Below are positions 11,432 through 23,834 of a DNA stretch of 64,000 nucleotides, one piece after another; within the stretch, counting starts at the first letter, position 1; each line of letters begins with the position of its first letter. The notes beneath the pieces are model-generated. The model saw only the letters and a list, made by a program, of their open reading frames with translations, made no database searches and was not told the origin of the DNA. A program made the position numbers and the translations under genes. This DNA comes from Corallium rubrum (lineage: Eukaryota; Cnidaria; Anthozoa; Scleralcyonacea; Coralliidae). The DNA lies in NCBI GenBank assembly GCA_964035015.1, contig OZ035998.1:41341531-41405530 (forward strand), in the 5' to 3' direction.

Positions 11432-11734
11432 CTGTTACATTTGAGACAAGAGTAACGTTTGCTTATGGTGTTTTTTAAAGACATAAGTGATAAGACGATT
11501 TGGATTGTTTTATATTAAAATCAACTGATTGTCATATTTTTGAGGAAGAAAATGGACATGCAACTGGTCCATAGTTGGTCCTAGCTTTTGGTCTAGGCCT
11601 AGCTTTTGCAGCTTCCAATTTGATCATTTTGAACATGAAAAATCATTCAGTATTTACAGTCTATAATCCAAATCTTCGCAGCACAAGATAGAACCAACAA
11701 ATCTACGCACGTGAGTCCCAATATAGGGACTTTA

Positions 11735-11913
11735 AGACCCCGTTTACACGATGCCGGTAGAATTTGAAAACGGAACAAAACCATGCCGGTATGCAAATAC
11801 AGCATATAACATTTCATGTTATTTTTGTGCCGGCATCGTGTAAACGCAAGGCCTAAACGGCATGATTTTGTTCCGTTTTCAAATTGTACCGGCATCGAGT
11901 GTAAACGGGGTCT
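11735..11913. mobile_element. MITE family 'GACCCCGTTTACACGATGCC', copy 2
   Basis: Same ends as 7587-7908, with a shorter, different centre; the right end is interrupted by two extra bases. Confidence 0.85.
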
Positions 11914-12235
11914 GAGATCTCCGACGAAGTCCTCTAAACAAAAGAATTCCTTTTGCAAAACACAGAAAATGATAATTTTTACTCCCAAGAGTAATCTCAA
12001 CACCGTCCTCGTTCTTTGTACAACGCCACTTAGAGCATTTTCACGTCCAGCTCTTCACATCCAGTCCAAAAGATGAGAACTGTTGTTTGCACAGACACTA
12101 CAATCATTTTAGCTATACTGGGGCGTTTTGAAAGTCATTAGACTACATTCAAATATAATAGTTAGTTAACCGTGACTTCTTTAAATTGTAAAACTTGTCT
12201 TGCTTTTTAACCGCCGTCGTCGTCCTAGCATCTTA

Positions 12236-12560
12236 GGGCCTGTTTATATGGAGGCGAGTTACGCGATCAGCCAAATTACTCGGTTTGCCAGGATAAACTT
12301 TACGTTCTATATATATGAAAGCGAGCTACCTGGCGGGTTGTAATATTTGAGATGATTATCATCAACGAAAGTGACACGAACTAACGAATATAGAAAATTC
12401 ATATGCCGAGTTACCTGGGCCTTGCCGAGATCTCGGCTGCCAGTGCCGAGTTCTCGCCAGGGTGAGTTACCCGTCTGTCCGTACAAACACTGCGGTGGGA
12501 AAAACAGTGTTTGCTCTACCGACCAGGAACTCGCCATGTGCCGAGTAACTCGACTAGCTG
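12236..12560. repeat. truncated repeat starting GGGCCTGTTTATATGGAGGC
   Basis: Leader of the type seen in 'GGCCTGTTTACA' elements (compare 49.0 kb), followed by several CGAGTTAC/GTAACTCG half-sites in both orientations. No matching right end, so probably cut by the next element. Confidence 0.45.
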
Positions 12561-12578
12561 GGTCCCTGGCCTACATAT

Positions 12579-13062
12579 TAGAGAGCTTAAGCATATTAGG
12601 CGTTTTTGAGACACGGACGGTGACCGGAAGAACAGGAATACAATACAGAACTACTGAACCGCGTATTCTTTGAAAAGACATTTTTACCCAAAACAAAGGT
12701 TATGAATAACCACATATCTAAACTGTTAGCTCATAAGCTTAAATTTCATCTTTATATAAACATTCAGATCCTTTATTTTATATTGTAATGTAATGAAATT
12801 ATCCCCCTCAAAATACAAGTTTCTACTTTAAAAGCATGTCTCATTGTAGTTAAATAAGGATGACAGGCCTCAACGTTCTAGAAGTTCCCGTCGTCTCAAG
12901 AACGTGAAAATGCTCTCAATGACGTCTTGTGTAGAACGACGACGGCGTTCACTTTGCTCTTGGAATTTTAAATTGCTCATTATCATTGTTTTGAATGAAA
13001 AATGTTATTGAATTCAATCGTCGTCCGTGGCTCTAAAACGTCTGTTGCTTAAGCTCTCTATT
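12579..13062. mobile_element. MITE with TAGAGAGCTTAAGC ends
   Basis: TTAGAGAGCTTAAGCATATT and GTTGCTTAAGCTCTCTATT form the ends, with inner arms GAGACACGGACG and CGTCCGTGGCTC. A CGTCGT-rich interior, TA at both borders, no ORF. Confidence 0.7.
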
Positions 13063-13399
13063 AACACCGTCGAACCGGGCGTAACTTCGGTCCTCAGTAT
13101 AGTGAGAGGGCGCTAACAGCACACGCCACATATCATACCCAAGTTCTTTTTCAGTTGCGTGAAGTAAAACAGAATAAATTTTAAAACATTTACACATCGT
13201 TTATTAACATTAAATAATATTATACTTATACACACACTTGTTTACAATTATAAAGCAATAAGAAATATACATTGCATTAAACTGATCAAGTCATAAATAA
13301 TTAAAAGCAATTTTTTCTATGTGGCGTAACATGCATGCGCTCAAAACTGATTTCTACTAATCAACATAATAACATTCATAATTATAGATTTTTTGTCTT

Positions 13400-13710
13400 T
13401 TTCATATGTTTCTCTGCTCCCAAATGTGCATAAGAAGTTTGTCGACTGCATGAGCTACACAATAATGCTAAAATAAAGAGATTATATGAGTGGCTTCCCA
13501 AAAAGAAAATGTTGTTTGAACATGAGCAAATTTAGCATTGATTACTGTAAATATGGCGGTTTAACATTTTTGTAGCATACCTACATTCGTAATTTGTAAT
13601 ACCTACGTTAATGATTTTTTTATCTCTGTATTTCTCAACCACCAAATGCCTACAAAAAGTTTGTTGATTCTATAGCTACAAAATAATGCTAAAATGCAAA
13701 GGTTTTAAAT
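13400..13710. repeat. diverged direct repeat, about 220-bp period
   Basis: The block with TTTCTCTGCTCCCAAATG...GCTACACAATAATGCTAAAAT is repeated about 220 bp on as TTTCTCAACCACCAAATG...GCTACAAAATAATGCTAAAAT. Confidence 0.6.
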
Positions 13711-13788
13711 GGTACGCTAAAACGTTCTAGGGGTTTAAGCGCTTTGCACCGAAAATACGTGACATAGGAAAAAATCTTCTCTTCCGAT

Positions 13789-14083
13789 TAAAGCTGCATT
13801 CCACTCTGTTCTGCGCATGATCCGCCATTTTGTTTTTGTGAGCTTCACAAACCAGACATTCGAATATTACATGAAGTACTCTGCTCAGTATAAACTGTTC
13901 GGAGCAACATGGCAGAAAACCAAGCGTTTTTAAAAATGTTTTGTTTCGGGTACAAGTAATGAAGAAGAAGCAAGAAAAGCTTACAATCTTGAATGATGTA
14001 TCAGTATTCCCCCCCCCCCCCCGTAAATATAGATGTAAACATTAGTTTCGTACATGCGCAGAACGGAGTGTAATGCACCTTTA
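13789..14083. mobile_element. MITE at the 3' end of FAM221A
   Basis: About 30-base ends TAAAGCTGCATTCCACTCTG and CGGAGTGTAATGCACCTTTA; interior includes a run of C at 14008-14022. It starts about 100 bases past the FAM221A stop codon, so it may limit or supply the 3' UTR. Confidence 0.8.
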
Positions 14084-14183
14084 ATAATATTGATTTCGTT
14101 GAAAATTCTTAAATCATCATCGAATAATAAAATGTAATACCTTAAAATTACAGTGATTAAAAATTGTGCCTGAGAAACATTGA

Positions 14184-17100
14184 TCAACGCTTCCTTGATT
14201 GGAGTGCCGGTTTTGGATTCTTTTGTGTTCTCGCCTTAGCTTGAAATTTTTCAGCTTTTATCTAGAAAACGAAAAGTCACAAGAATCACAATAGAATTTT
14301 CATGTAATTACCGTGCAAAAGAAAGAAATGGCGCACGTTCTCTTGCAAATTAATTTTGTGCAAAAACGTAGACAGGATTTTTAAAGGAGGAGAGGGACCG
14401 AAATGGCAAGAAGCCTCAATTTTGCGTAATCCGCTTGAAAGGCCGCCGTCTTTAGTTAGCCAATCAAAACACTTCTCGGTGGTGGATTATCCCAGAGCCT
14501 TTGCGTGCCGGCGAAGGTTCTTGGGAACGAGATTGGGATTATTCCTACCCTTTCTTGATAGCGTTTTTCAAAATACGCCATATCTGCTTCTTCTTTTGAC
14601 ATTCCTGGTTTCTGGATATTTTTATCCTCCAAACACAATTGAGCCATGCCAGAGTGTGCTCTCAAAAACGGATGATCATCAGGACCTATACATACATTGA
14701 ACAAGCATATAGTAATAAGTATATAGGAACAAGTAATAAGTTTTAACTAGCGTGCATCCGAACATCGTATCGGTCGGAACTTGGATTTCTGTTAGTTCCG
14801 GTTCAGGTGCTAAACTGCGATATATTACGGATGTACTAAACTGTCAAAATGTACAAAAAATTTCACGTTTGAAGCAAAAACACTTGCCACCCCGCCCACA
14901 ATCGCTAAGCAGCAGTTGACAATTACCTTCGTTAATACGGCCACCGTCGGTCCAAAAAAATGTGGTCGTAATAACAGGGTGGGCACATTAACGGGTAGTC
15001 GTATGGCGGGGTTCCACTGTATGTTTATTAAGAGAGATGATTAATACCCGCAAAAAGTCTAACACTGGTTTTCAGACATAACTATTGACTATCTGCGCAC
15101 CCTACGTGTTCAGTGTCAGTAATTTTCTTGCGGTTAAACAAGCCTTAAAAAGGTTTAAGGGGAAATTCATCACCTTTGTTTACAAACTTTATTTTCAAAT
15201 GTTTTTGGTATTAATATAACAATAGAGTTGATGTTCGCGGGCATAAATATGTTTTTGGCCCGACTCAGGCTCATTTTAGCCCGAGCCGAAGGCGAAGGTT
15301 AAAATTGGCTCTGAGAAGGGCCAAAAACATATTTATGCCCAAAAACATCAACTCTATTACTATTACTAATACTATTACTATTACTATTACTATTACTATT
15401 ACTATTACTATTACTATTACTATTACTATTACTATTACTATTACTATTACTATTACTATTACTATTACTATTACTATTACTATTACTATTACTATTACTA
15501 TTACTATTACTATTACTATTACTATTACTATTACTATTACTATTACTATTACTATTACTATTACTATTACTATTACTATTACTATTACTATTACTATTAC
15601 TATTACTATTACTATTACTATTACTATTACTATTACTATTACTATTACTATTACTATTACTATTACTATTACTATTACTATTACTATTACTATTACTATT
15701 ACTATTACTATTACTATTACTATTACTATTACTATTACTATTACTATTACTATTACTATTACTATTACTATTACTATTACTATTACTATTACTATTACTA
15801 TTACTATTACTATTACTATTACTATTACTATTACTATTACTATTACTATTACTATTACTATTACTATTACTATTACTATTACTATTACTATTACTATTAC
15901 TATTACTATTACTATTACTATTACTATTACTATTACTATTACTATTACTATTACTATTACTATTACTATTACTATTACTATTACTATTACTATTACTATT
16001 ACTATTACTATTACTATTACTATTACTATTACTATTACTATTACTATTACTATTACTATTACTATTACTATTACTATTACTATTACTATTACTATTACTA
16101 TTACTATTACTATTACTATTACTATTACTATTACTATTACTATTACTATTACTATTACTATTACTATTACTATTACTATTACTATTACTATTACTATTAC
16201 TATTACTATTACTATTACTATTACTATTACTATTACTATTACTATTACTATTACTATTACTATTACTATTACTATTACTATTACTATTACTATTACTATT
16301 ACTATTACTATTACTATTACTATTACTATTACTATTACTATTACTATTACTATTACTATTACTATTACTATTACTATTACTATTACTATTACTATTACTA
16401 TTACTATTACTATTACTATTACTATTACTATTACTATTACTATTACTATTACTATTACTATTACTATTACTATTACTATTACTATTACTATTACTATTAC
16501 TATTACTATTACTATTACTATTACTATTACTATTACTATTACTATTACTATTACTATTACTATTACTATTACTATTACTATTACTATTACTATTATAATA
16601 ATTTTAGCGGGCATTTAGAAGAAAATCAAAGACAGTATACGGTAAACAGTATCTTGAACGGTGCCAACCCAGACATAGCCTGACATCCCCGTAAAATTTA
16701 TTATCCGCTAGATAAATTTCGCCGACAATTTTTTAAAACTTATCGCAAAGATTTACTTATATGACCAGCAAGAACCTATTCATAATACCATTCTTCGTAA
16801 ATTTTGTAAAGCTCTGAGCTATAGTAAGCGAAATATTAGACTTGCTCCAAGTCTGCCTCTTGTTGTTTCGAGACGGATTTGTTTCGAGATGGGTTATGTT
16901 TTGATTTAAAGGTGTACGTGTGAAAAGTGGCGACGCGGGCGAGCAAAATGGCCGAATATAAAATGCGGTCGGCGGGCGGAAAACCCGCCAAGAGGCAGAA
17001 TTGCAGCAAGTCTAGCGAAATATTAGCTTTCAAGTAAATTAATTCTGCCAGTCGCTTCAGACACTAAACACATTTTGAGCTTTTGTTTACAATCTTAAAT

Positions 17101-20100
17101 TTCTTTTACGGACCTTACTCACCTTTCGCTCTCACTACGCTTTACACTGACTTTCACGCTTATTTGTTTGCATAGGCAGCAAGAACATAATCAAAACAAT
17201 ATTCTTCGTAAATTTCGTGAAGTTTTAGGCTATTCTTTTCAAAATATTAGCTTTCGACTAAACAAAATTACACATCGCAAGGACAAAGTATACAATTCCA
17301 TAGGGCCATAGGCTCAGATCTCAATTCTCCATTTTAGCCCGATAAAATTATTATAATATGGATTGTAAAATGCACAGGATAGGAAACTAATAGTCATGTG
17401 GGGTTAGGGTTTTTGTTGGGGTTATAAATATAGGCAGAAAATTACACTTTGCGGCCGCTGGCTGTGTTGTTACAATATTTCGTAAAGTGGTAGAGTGCTG
17501 GCTTAGGCAATGTTTAAGAAATATCAAAGTGAAAAAGTTGTAAACTGCGGAGATTAGGAAACATCTGATAATTGGATATTTGTATCGACTTGGGTGGCTG
17601 TTGACGTGCAGAATAACAACTCAACAAGATCGATATTTATGCATGTGCCAATGCCATACTCGTTACCAGTCTCTTTTTAAAATTACCGTAGAGAGCCGCG
17701 TTAAAGCAAAGTCGTTTACCTATAGGCTTTTCCAGTAGCTCTTTAGATGGTGCCCCAATGCCGCTATCATCCAGTCGCATGTAACCATCAATCATGGAAC
17801 TGAATCCAGTGAGGCCGCCCATAGCAGCATACGGAACATCGTGACCCACTGGGTGACCTCGTGATTGTCTTTCTGATTTAGTTTCAATAATCGTCTGTAA
17901 ATGAAAAATTGATATAAGCCGGCTTTGTAAAATAAAGTGTCATCTACGCACGCTCTGATTGGCCAGGCCCCATGCATTTATAAGAGTATACATGTAAATC
18001 ATGAATGACGTAAAATGGCATGGAATGGCAGGATGGCGTCACCTAGCGGAAAAAACAGCCAGCTTTCAAAACTGTCCAACTTTTAGCTTGTTTTATTCTT
18101 CTTATTTTATAAAAAGACAAAAAACATATCGCTCCTGTGCATATGTACTCTTAAAAAGCTGCGTTTGACGACATTTGAACACAAAAGAAGTGTAAAGGCA
18201 CTTGGCTATCGCCGCGTGCTTCTACGCAACTTCTTTCGTATTCATGCAAATGACGTCAAACATTGCTTTATAAAAGTACATATGCACAACAGCGATATGT
18301 TTATTTGTTAACGATATAGGAGGTATACGTCGCGGGCTCGTAACGGGACCACAGTTTCGAAAGCGGTTCGACAATGGGCCACTACATGCATGCGGTTCAA
18401 AAATGGCAGCTCAAGCGGACAAATCCAAGATGACGACTGAAGTGCCCAAATTGGCAAATACCAAGTCAACGCTTATTCGGAAAGATTATTGGTTAACTTG
18501 GCAGAAAAAGAAAATATCTTCAAAAAAAGTTAAGTTTTGGCCGAGAATTAAAGCCACTTAATACCAGACTCAGTTAAAGACGGGGACTATCAAGACGAGG
18601 GCCACAAGTTTATCATTTTTATTAATGTCAAGTGTTACCCTCTTGAAATAAAGTCTCTAACTAACTAAGTATGGGAGTTTTTCGCTTATTTTTGCAATCT
18701 ATATTTACAACAACAATATAAGTAGTGTTTTTATAGACCCAATAAAACGAGCAAGTTTTTTAAACGGCTTAAAAAACAAATTACCACCTTGGAAATTTAT
18801 TGGCAAAGTAACTTTAAAAAATAATCTTGTTTGAGACGTAAAAATCAACGAGGAATTTATCAAAACCAACAAGTATATGTTTATTACAAACAAAAGAGAC
18901 ACTGCCTCGTAAAACACCGATTTCGTATAGTACTTTTTATAGTATTTCTTCCTGTACAAAGAGAAACAAGATACCTCGCTGTACAAAAAAATATAATAGC
19001 GCTCCGACGTGATGACGTCATTATTTAAGTTTGTCCGCTTTTATACCCATAATTCTTGGCTTCTTGCAGTCTGAACAATAGATAATATGGCTAATTTGCA
19101 ATCATTTGAAAGACAGTTTTGGTTTATTTGTCCGCATTTTGTGCTATAAATAGCAGCTCGACGGTACGCTATTCTCTGTTTCGTTGTCAAAATTATTTCA
19201 CTCGATTCTTGAAGGGAAAATGTCTCAAAACTTCTAAACGTGTAGAGATATTTAGACTGAATATCTGAAAAACGCGTTACAATATTTTGACAACGTGACC
19301 TCAATTGCAAGTGATCACCGCAAAGCATGCATGCGCAGACAAAACCTGTAAAACAGGAACAAAAGTCGTTTGACTAGTCCTAATCAGAGTTTTTCGGCAG
19401 AGTTTCTTTTGCCTCAGAGAACGCAGAAGGAGGCTCAGCCTCTGTTCGCGTTTCATGACACCGATGTCATAAAACACGAGAGAATTATATTAGAAAACAC
19501 GTATTTCGATGAGATTTGGTTACCTTGTGAGCATGCGTAGGATTTCCACAACCACATGTAAAAGAACTCCAGAACTTTTTACACGAACAACCTTTCAGAC
19601 ACTTGTAGGGACGCACTTCAGAGTGATCTTCAGCGAAGTGTTTACAAGTGCATCGTATTGGCATAGTACCATTGAGAGGTACATAATGGTAGGATACACA
19701 TCGACAGCCAGAAACACGACATGGCACCAGCAGAGGACGAGTGGTAGGAATTTCTTCAAAGTCCGTCTTGTGTTGCTTATATCTTAAATATACGCAAGAA
19801 ACACGAGATAAGAACCGAGTATAACTGGTCATAACATATCTATTATACGCAATAGCGGCGCCATCTCGGTACAGCAAGACCGCTACAAATTATACATATA
19901 TATCTTATTGAATGATTTAATCTGGCCGATAATACGGTCAGGTACTTTACAAGTTTCGGATGTATTTTTCCCAGCCCTGAAAGGGCGAGGAAAAATGCGA
20001 GAAACGAGTAAAATGCTCGGCCGTATTATCGGTCAAACCATTCAATGGGATATCTATTATATGACTGTTCAGTCAAAATACATTTGCCACTTTGGTTTAG

Positions 20101-22649
20101 ACTTGCTATTTTGCTCGATGTTACGTCTTCAAAACCGATTAAACTGCAGGTATAGAAGTGTCCAATGCGAAAATACAAGTTTGAGAGTCCAAAACACGTG
20201 CATAAACAATTCGGAAAAAGAATAAAACTAAATGTTATGCCTAGTAGTCTGACAATCAAAAACTGTTATCAAAAAAATAGGCAATGATGGCAACAATGAC
20301 TTTTCAAAATGGCTGCCAATTACCCTTCAAACTAATTTAATTCGAAAAATACTTTGGTGACCCCCAATTTTTTTTTCATTAAAATTTTTCTTGAAGCATC
20401 AACCAGATGCACTCTCAGTGTGACATGGAGATCCAAGACCGAGAGTTTTGGCTTTTGTGCGGGTTAAAACTGCTCCGTCAGATTCAAGCTTCTCAAAAGA
20501 CGAATTTAGCAATTTTTTCTCTGATATATTCTCCCTTGACTGAGACAAAACCGGCGTATTTGCTTGCAAATCGGCAACATTTGACATGCTCGTACTGGTA
20601 GACGGATGTTGGTCATCAGCAAACCCACTCGCATTTTCATTCGATCTCTCGCCTATTTCGTCGGTTCTCAGCCCACGAAAACCTTTCCTTTTTCTTCTTC
20701 TGATTGATCTAAACTTTGTAGTTTTATTTTCATCCATTTTTACTACTCAATAATGCAATAAAAGCGTCTCAAATTGACCGAACTAGATGTTTACCTTCGC
20801 AGTTTAGCACTCTGTCACATGAACTCACAATAAACCGTGTCATTGCTGCTTTCAGGGTCATGGGACGAGCGTGACTCAGCAACCAAAAAGAGGGTTTTTT
20901 CTTGATCTAGAAAAGGGGGGGTTCGGCATGTAAACCAAAAATGCAGGACGAAAAACCCCATAGCAACCAAAATAAGTGATTAAAAACAAATGGTTACTAT
21001 GCACAAAAATACAACTAACGCCTATATTATCGCAAATTTTGGCCGAAATATTTACATAAAACAAAAAATAAGTTAAGAGGGCAAAAGAGTGATAAATTTC
21101 GTAACTGCTAGGCTCATAAAAAAAAAATTTTTGAAAAATATTTTTTTTATGAAGTAATTATCAACTACCACCTTAAAAAGGTTTGGATACCGAAAAGCGA
21201 AATCACACCAACTAAAACTAAAATACTGATTTGTTTGGGATGCTATTATAGTCTTATTTGAAAGAACACCTAAATATGGAGTAACATATTTTGCAGTTTT
21301 TCGTTTCCTTGCTTAGTTCTTGAGATATTTTAGTTTGTTTGATATGCAAATTAAACATTTTGACATCACATGTGCATAAATGAGTTATCGAAAAAAGTTA
21401 TATTTTCTATTATCAAACTAAAATAATTTATAGGAAACATGTGGATGCGTTTCGCCCACAACACGAAACATACAGATCTTCAAGTGATTATTTTTAATAT
21501 ATTTAATAATAGCAAAGATATATACTGTAACCTTTTCCGATACTTCATTATGCACGTGTGACGTAATTTATGTTTAATTGGCTTATCAAACAAACTAAAA
21601 TATCTCAACAACGAAGCAAGGAAACGAAAAAACCCTGCAAAATAAGTTTCTTTCAATTAAGACAAACTTAATTTTCATTTCATAGGCACTTTAAACATTC
21701 ACAAGATCGTTTCTGTTAACAACACCTCAATCAACATTTGAATGGCAATGTTGGAAAGCTCTTTACAGGCGATTTTTGGTGCGTTTTTTTCTCATTCTGA
21801 CGCATGCGATTGAGTGGATGTCTCATGAATGTATGTATTGAACAACTATAGCTTTGTACTGACTGATACATTCGTAAGTCAATTCATTCGATTGCATGTA
21901 TCAGAAGGAGATAAATCGCAGCAACTATCGCCTGTGTAAACGAGCCTTTAGAATTAACTCCTGGAAATCAGCTGACTGTTTTTCCTCTGATATTTCCAAC
22001 AGCCCTTCTAAAGGAGTGTTTTCATACACTGATTCAGCAAAATCATCCAGCGTTAAGCCGTAATCAGACGAGAACGCAAGTCATCGCAAGTTGGCAGTCA
22101 CGCTATCTCAGCCAGCCTCTCTAATAATTTCCCGAAAATATTATGCACCGTGACAAAGTTAAAACTTGTTTTAAACACTCATGAAACCTTTATTTTGTTA
22201 ATTTGGGTGTTCGAATGACCGCCACAGAAATTTGTGACTGCCAACTTGCGATGACTTGCGTTCTCGTTTGATTACGGCGTTTAATAGACAGAATAAAGAA
22301 AAGCCATAAAGAGGTCTTTTGGGCCAGCTCATGCAGGAATGGGTTAATCACTTGTTAATCCATTGCTGCCTTGAGGCTGTCTGAGGGTGTTAGAAAGAAT
22401 AAAAAAATAAAGAGGCCGTTTTTTAGCTGGCTCAGGCAGCAATGGGAACAATATAGTAAATATACAGTAGGTTACCTGTGCTTACAAAAGCAAAGTGTCT
22501 CAGGTCCAATTTGCTTACAGTCCATTCCTGCTGGTTCCACCCAGCTTACAAACAAACGGTTCTGTATTCTCTTGGGTACAATAGTTTTCTTGTATCTTTC
22601 ATATTGTTCAGGAGTGAAGAGGACACCTCCATCATCTTCACCAACAATT
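14184..22649 (-). CDS. FAM221A: FAM221A orthologue, five coding exons, first coding exon not located
   Basis: Exons on this strand: 22649-22476, 19782-19524, 17894-17720, 14685-14549 and 14261-14184 (stop). All junctions have AG acceptors and GT donors and the phases agree (2, 0, 1, 0). Order of landmarks: RIVGEDDGG, LFTPEQY, NRLFVSW, MDCK-IGPETLCFC, then the cysteine-rich core CRVSGCRC, IRCTCKHFAEDHS, CSCKKFWSSFTCGCG, then GGLTGFSS, YMRLDDSGIG, and at the end MAYFEKRYQER with a lysine-rich tail. This follows vertebrate FAM221A along its length. The family's biochemical role is not established; the spaced cysteines and histidines suggest metal binding. The residues before RIVGEDD (in mammals a short first exon) were not found between 22.65 kb and 26 kb. 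Introns 2-5 carry several MITEs and intron 4 the ATTACT array. Confidence 0.93.
14483..14535. mobile_element. half of a 'CAATCTCGTTCCCAGA' element next to a FAM221A splice donor
   Basis: Ends GGGAACGAGATTG like the elements at 23.8 and 34.85 kb and carries their GGATTATCCCAGAGCC internal segment. The terminus is 13 bases inside intron 5, so it nearly touches the 5' splice site at 14548. Confidence 0.6.
14700..15220. other. FAM221A intron 4, no recognised feature
   Basis: Unique-looking intronic sequence without exon, clear inverted repeat or tandem array. Confidence 0.5.
15221..15358. mobile_element. inverted-repeat element bordering the ATTACT array
   Basis: AATAGAGTTGATGTT-CGGGCATAAATATG at the left pairs with CATATTTATGCCC-AACATCAACTCTATT at the right. 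The right end ACTCTATT runs straight into TACTATTACT. Confidence 0.75.
15352..16594. repeat. (ATTACT)n microsatellite, about 1.24 kb
   Basis: About 205 hexamers. Apart from one ACTAAT variant near the left edge the units are identical for more than 1.1 kb. Because six is a multiple of three, two strands give long open frames (Ile-Thr and Val-Ile dipeptides); these are not genes. Lies in FAM221A intron 4. Confidence 0.98.
16600..17630. other. FAM221A intron 4, with a diverged direct repeat
   Basis: The segment near 16765-16840 (CAGCAAGAACCTATTCATAA...TTCTTCGTAAATTTTGT) recurs at 17178-17260 (CAGCAAGAACATAATC...TTCTTCGTAAATTTCGT). Otherwise nothing recognised. Confidence 0.5.
17922..18313. mobile_element. 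MITE family 'CTACGCACGCTCTGATTGG', copy 1
   Basis: Leader TCTACGCACGCTCTGATTGG, hairpin arms GTGCATATGTACTCTTA / TAAAAGTACATATGCAC around a CACTTGGCTATCGCCGCGTG loop, tail ATATGTTTATTTGTTAA. It begins about 28 bases upstream of the FAM221A exon at 17894. Confidence 0.85.
19905..20046. mobile_element. inverted-repeat element in FAM221A intron 2
   Basis: ATTGAATGATTTAATCTGGCCGATAATACGG is mirrored by CCGTATTATCGGTCAAACCATTCAAT, with inner arms TACTTTACAAGTTTCGGATG / CGAGAAACGAGTAAAATGCT and CAGCCCTGAAAGGGC at the centre. Confidence 0.7.
20399..20737 (-). CDS. hypothetical ORF, 112 residues, possibly a transposon N-terminus
   Basis: Starts MDENKTTKFRSIRRRKRKGF, a basic, nuclear-signal-like N-terminus, then a Ser/Asn-rich stretch (HPSTSTSMSNVADL) and ISEKKLLNSSFEKLESDG before the stop. 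The basic start followed by a Ser/Thr-rich linker and an S-EKKL-NSSF motif recalls the N-termini of Mutator-like transposases in invertebrates; no transposase core follows on this strand. It lies inside FAM221A intron 2. I treat it as a remnant of a mobile element rather than a host gene, with low certainty. Confidence 0.35.
   Translation of the reverse strand: MDENKTTKFRSIRRRKRKGFRGLRTDEIGERSNENASGFADDQHPSTSTSMSNVADLQANTPVLSQSRENISEKKLLNSSFEKLESDGAVLTRTKAKTLGLGSPCHTESASG
21249..21668. mobile_element. foldback/MITE with arms over 100 bp
   Basis: TTTTTCGTTTCCTTGCTTAG and TTGAGATATTTTAGTTTGTT in the left arm are mirrored in the right arm (AACAAACTAAAATATCTCAA, GAAGCAAGGAAACGAAAAAA). In FAM221A intron 2. 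The centre (ACGAAACATACAGATCTTCAAG) recurs in altered form at 30.6 kb. Confidence 0.75.
22053..22282. mobile_element. MITE with about 45-bp arms
   Basis: GAACGCAAGTCATCGCAAGT in the left arm and ACTTGCGATGACTTGCGTTC in the right arm, with outer GCCGTAATCAGACGA / TTGATTACGGC. FAM221A intron 2. Confidence 0.75.
22290..22450. repeat. imperfect 95-bp tandem duplication
   Basis: AAAGAGGTCTTTTGGGCCAGCTCATGCAGGAATGGG and AAAGAGGCCGTTTTTTAGCTGGCTCAGGCAGCAATGGG are related copies, just 3' of the FAM221A exon at 22476 (in intron 2). Confidence 0.5.
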
Positions 22650-22892
22650 CTTTTACAACACAATGATAAAAGACAAATATTATCATTATCATATATGGCT
22701 ATTAAAGTTTGTAATATCCTGAGATCTGATTGGTCAACGCATGGTCCGCAAAAATATGTATCTGGACCATGGTCTGTCTTTTTCCATATCTAAACAACTG
22801 TCCCAGATTGGTTTAAATATAGTACTGTAGTCTTCTCTAATTTCTCAATACTCTTTCACACAAATATGTACTAGTATTATATATATATATAT

Positions 22893-23276
22893 TTATAAAA
22901 TAAGGTGCCCTCTACGCACGCTCTGATTGGTTGGGCTCCGTGCATTTATAAGAGAACGTAGATCATGAATGACGTAAAGTGGCGTAGAATGGCGTCAGCT
23001 GGCCGGAAAGCCCGCCAAATTCTAAAACTACCTCACTTTTAGTTTGATTTTTCTTATTATTATTTTATAAAACAAATCAAACATATCACTCCTGTGCATA
23101 TGTACTCTTATAAATTAAGGCACGTTTGACGTCATTTGAACACGAAAGACGTGTAAAGGCACTCGGCTATCGCCTCGTGCCTCTACTCAACTTCTTTCGT
23201 GTTCAAATGATGTCAAACGTGCCTTAATTTATAAGAGTACATATGCACGGAGCTTTATGTTTTATTTGTTAAATAT
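22893..23276. mobile_element. MITE family 'CTACGCACGCTCTGATTGG', copy 2
   Basis: Same leader, arms (GTGCATATGTACTCTTATAA / TTATAAGAGTACATATGCAC) and CACTCGGCTATCGCCTCGTG loop as copy 1; arms are almost perfect here. Confidence 0.88.
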
Positions 23277-23289
23277 ACCGGTCTGTACT

Positions 23290-23720
23290 AGTATTTTGAA
23301 ATTTAGAGTCTCGGAAATGCCATTTCCTGCATTCTGAGGGGTGATTTTAATACTGAAGGTCATAAAATGTCACAAAAACTAGTTAAAATACAACACATTT
23401 CTGACTGTTTCGCTTTCTGTCAGAACTCATCAGCATGTTCCCTTTCAAATATAATATGGAAAATGTTGTGAGGAACTAGAAAAATATTTTTCATCACCAC
23501 ATACATCTTATCAAAATAAAAACTATTTAATAACTAATATAAAGACTTATCATTTTATCTATACCTTTGTAACAACTGAAACTATTCAACTGACTTGCTT
23601 ATCCATATACATTTTATCCTGGGGCAAAAGGGACTTTTGCTGGGGGGGAGCAAAATGAATTCATAGGGGGGGGCTCAGAGGGGGACTGGGGGGGCTTGCC
23701 CCCCAGTTATATAGTTAATA
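23290..23720. repeat. hAT-family fragment
   Basis: GAAATTTAGAGTCTCGGAAATGCCATTTCCTGCATT matches the interior of the complete element at 41511 (same motif just inside its left end), followed by G-rich runs. No intact ends. An inverted relative is at 52050-52130. Confidence 0.6.
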
Positions 23721-23834
23721 AGCCCTGCCTCATCTTGCACGTGTGCCCAAAACTTGGGGGGTATTTACCACATATCATCCAGGTATAAACCTCCACCACC
23801 CCACCCTCCCAAACTCACATCAAAAGCGTTCAGG

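Noticed and set aside
15271-16618. Very long Ile-Thr and Val-Ile open frames on both strands
   Set aside because: They are the six-base ATTACT repeat read in stop-free frames; no gene context.
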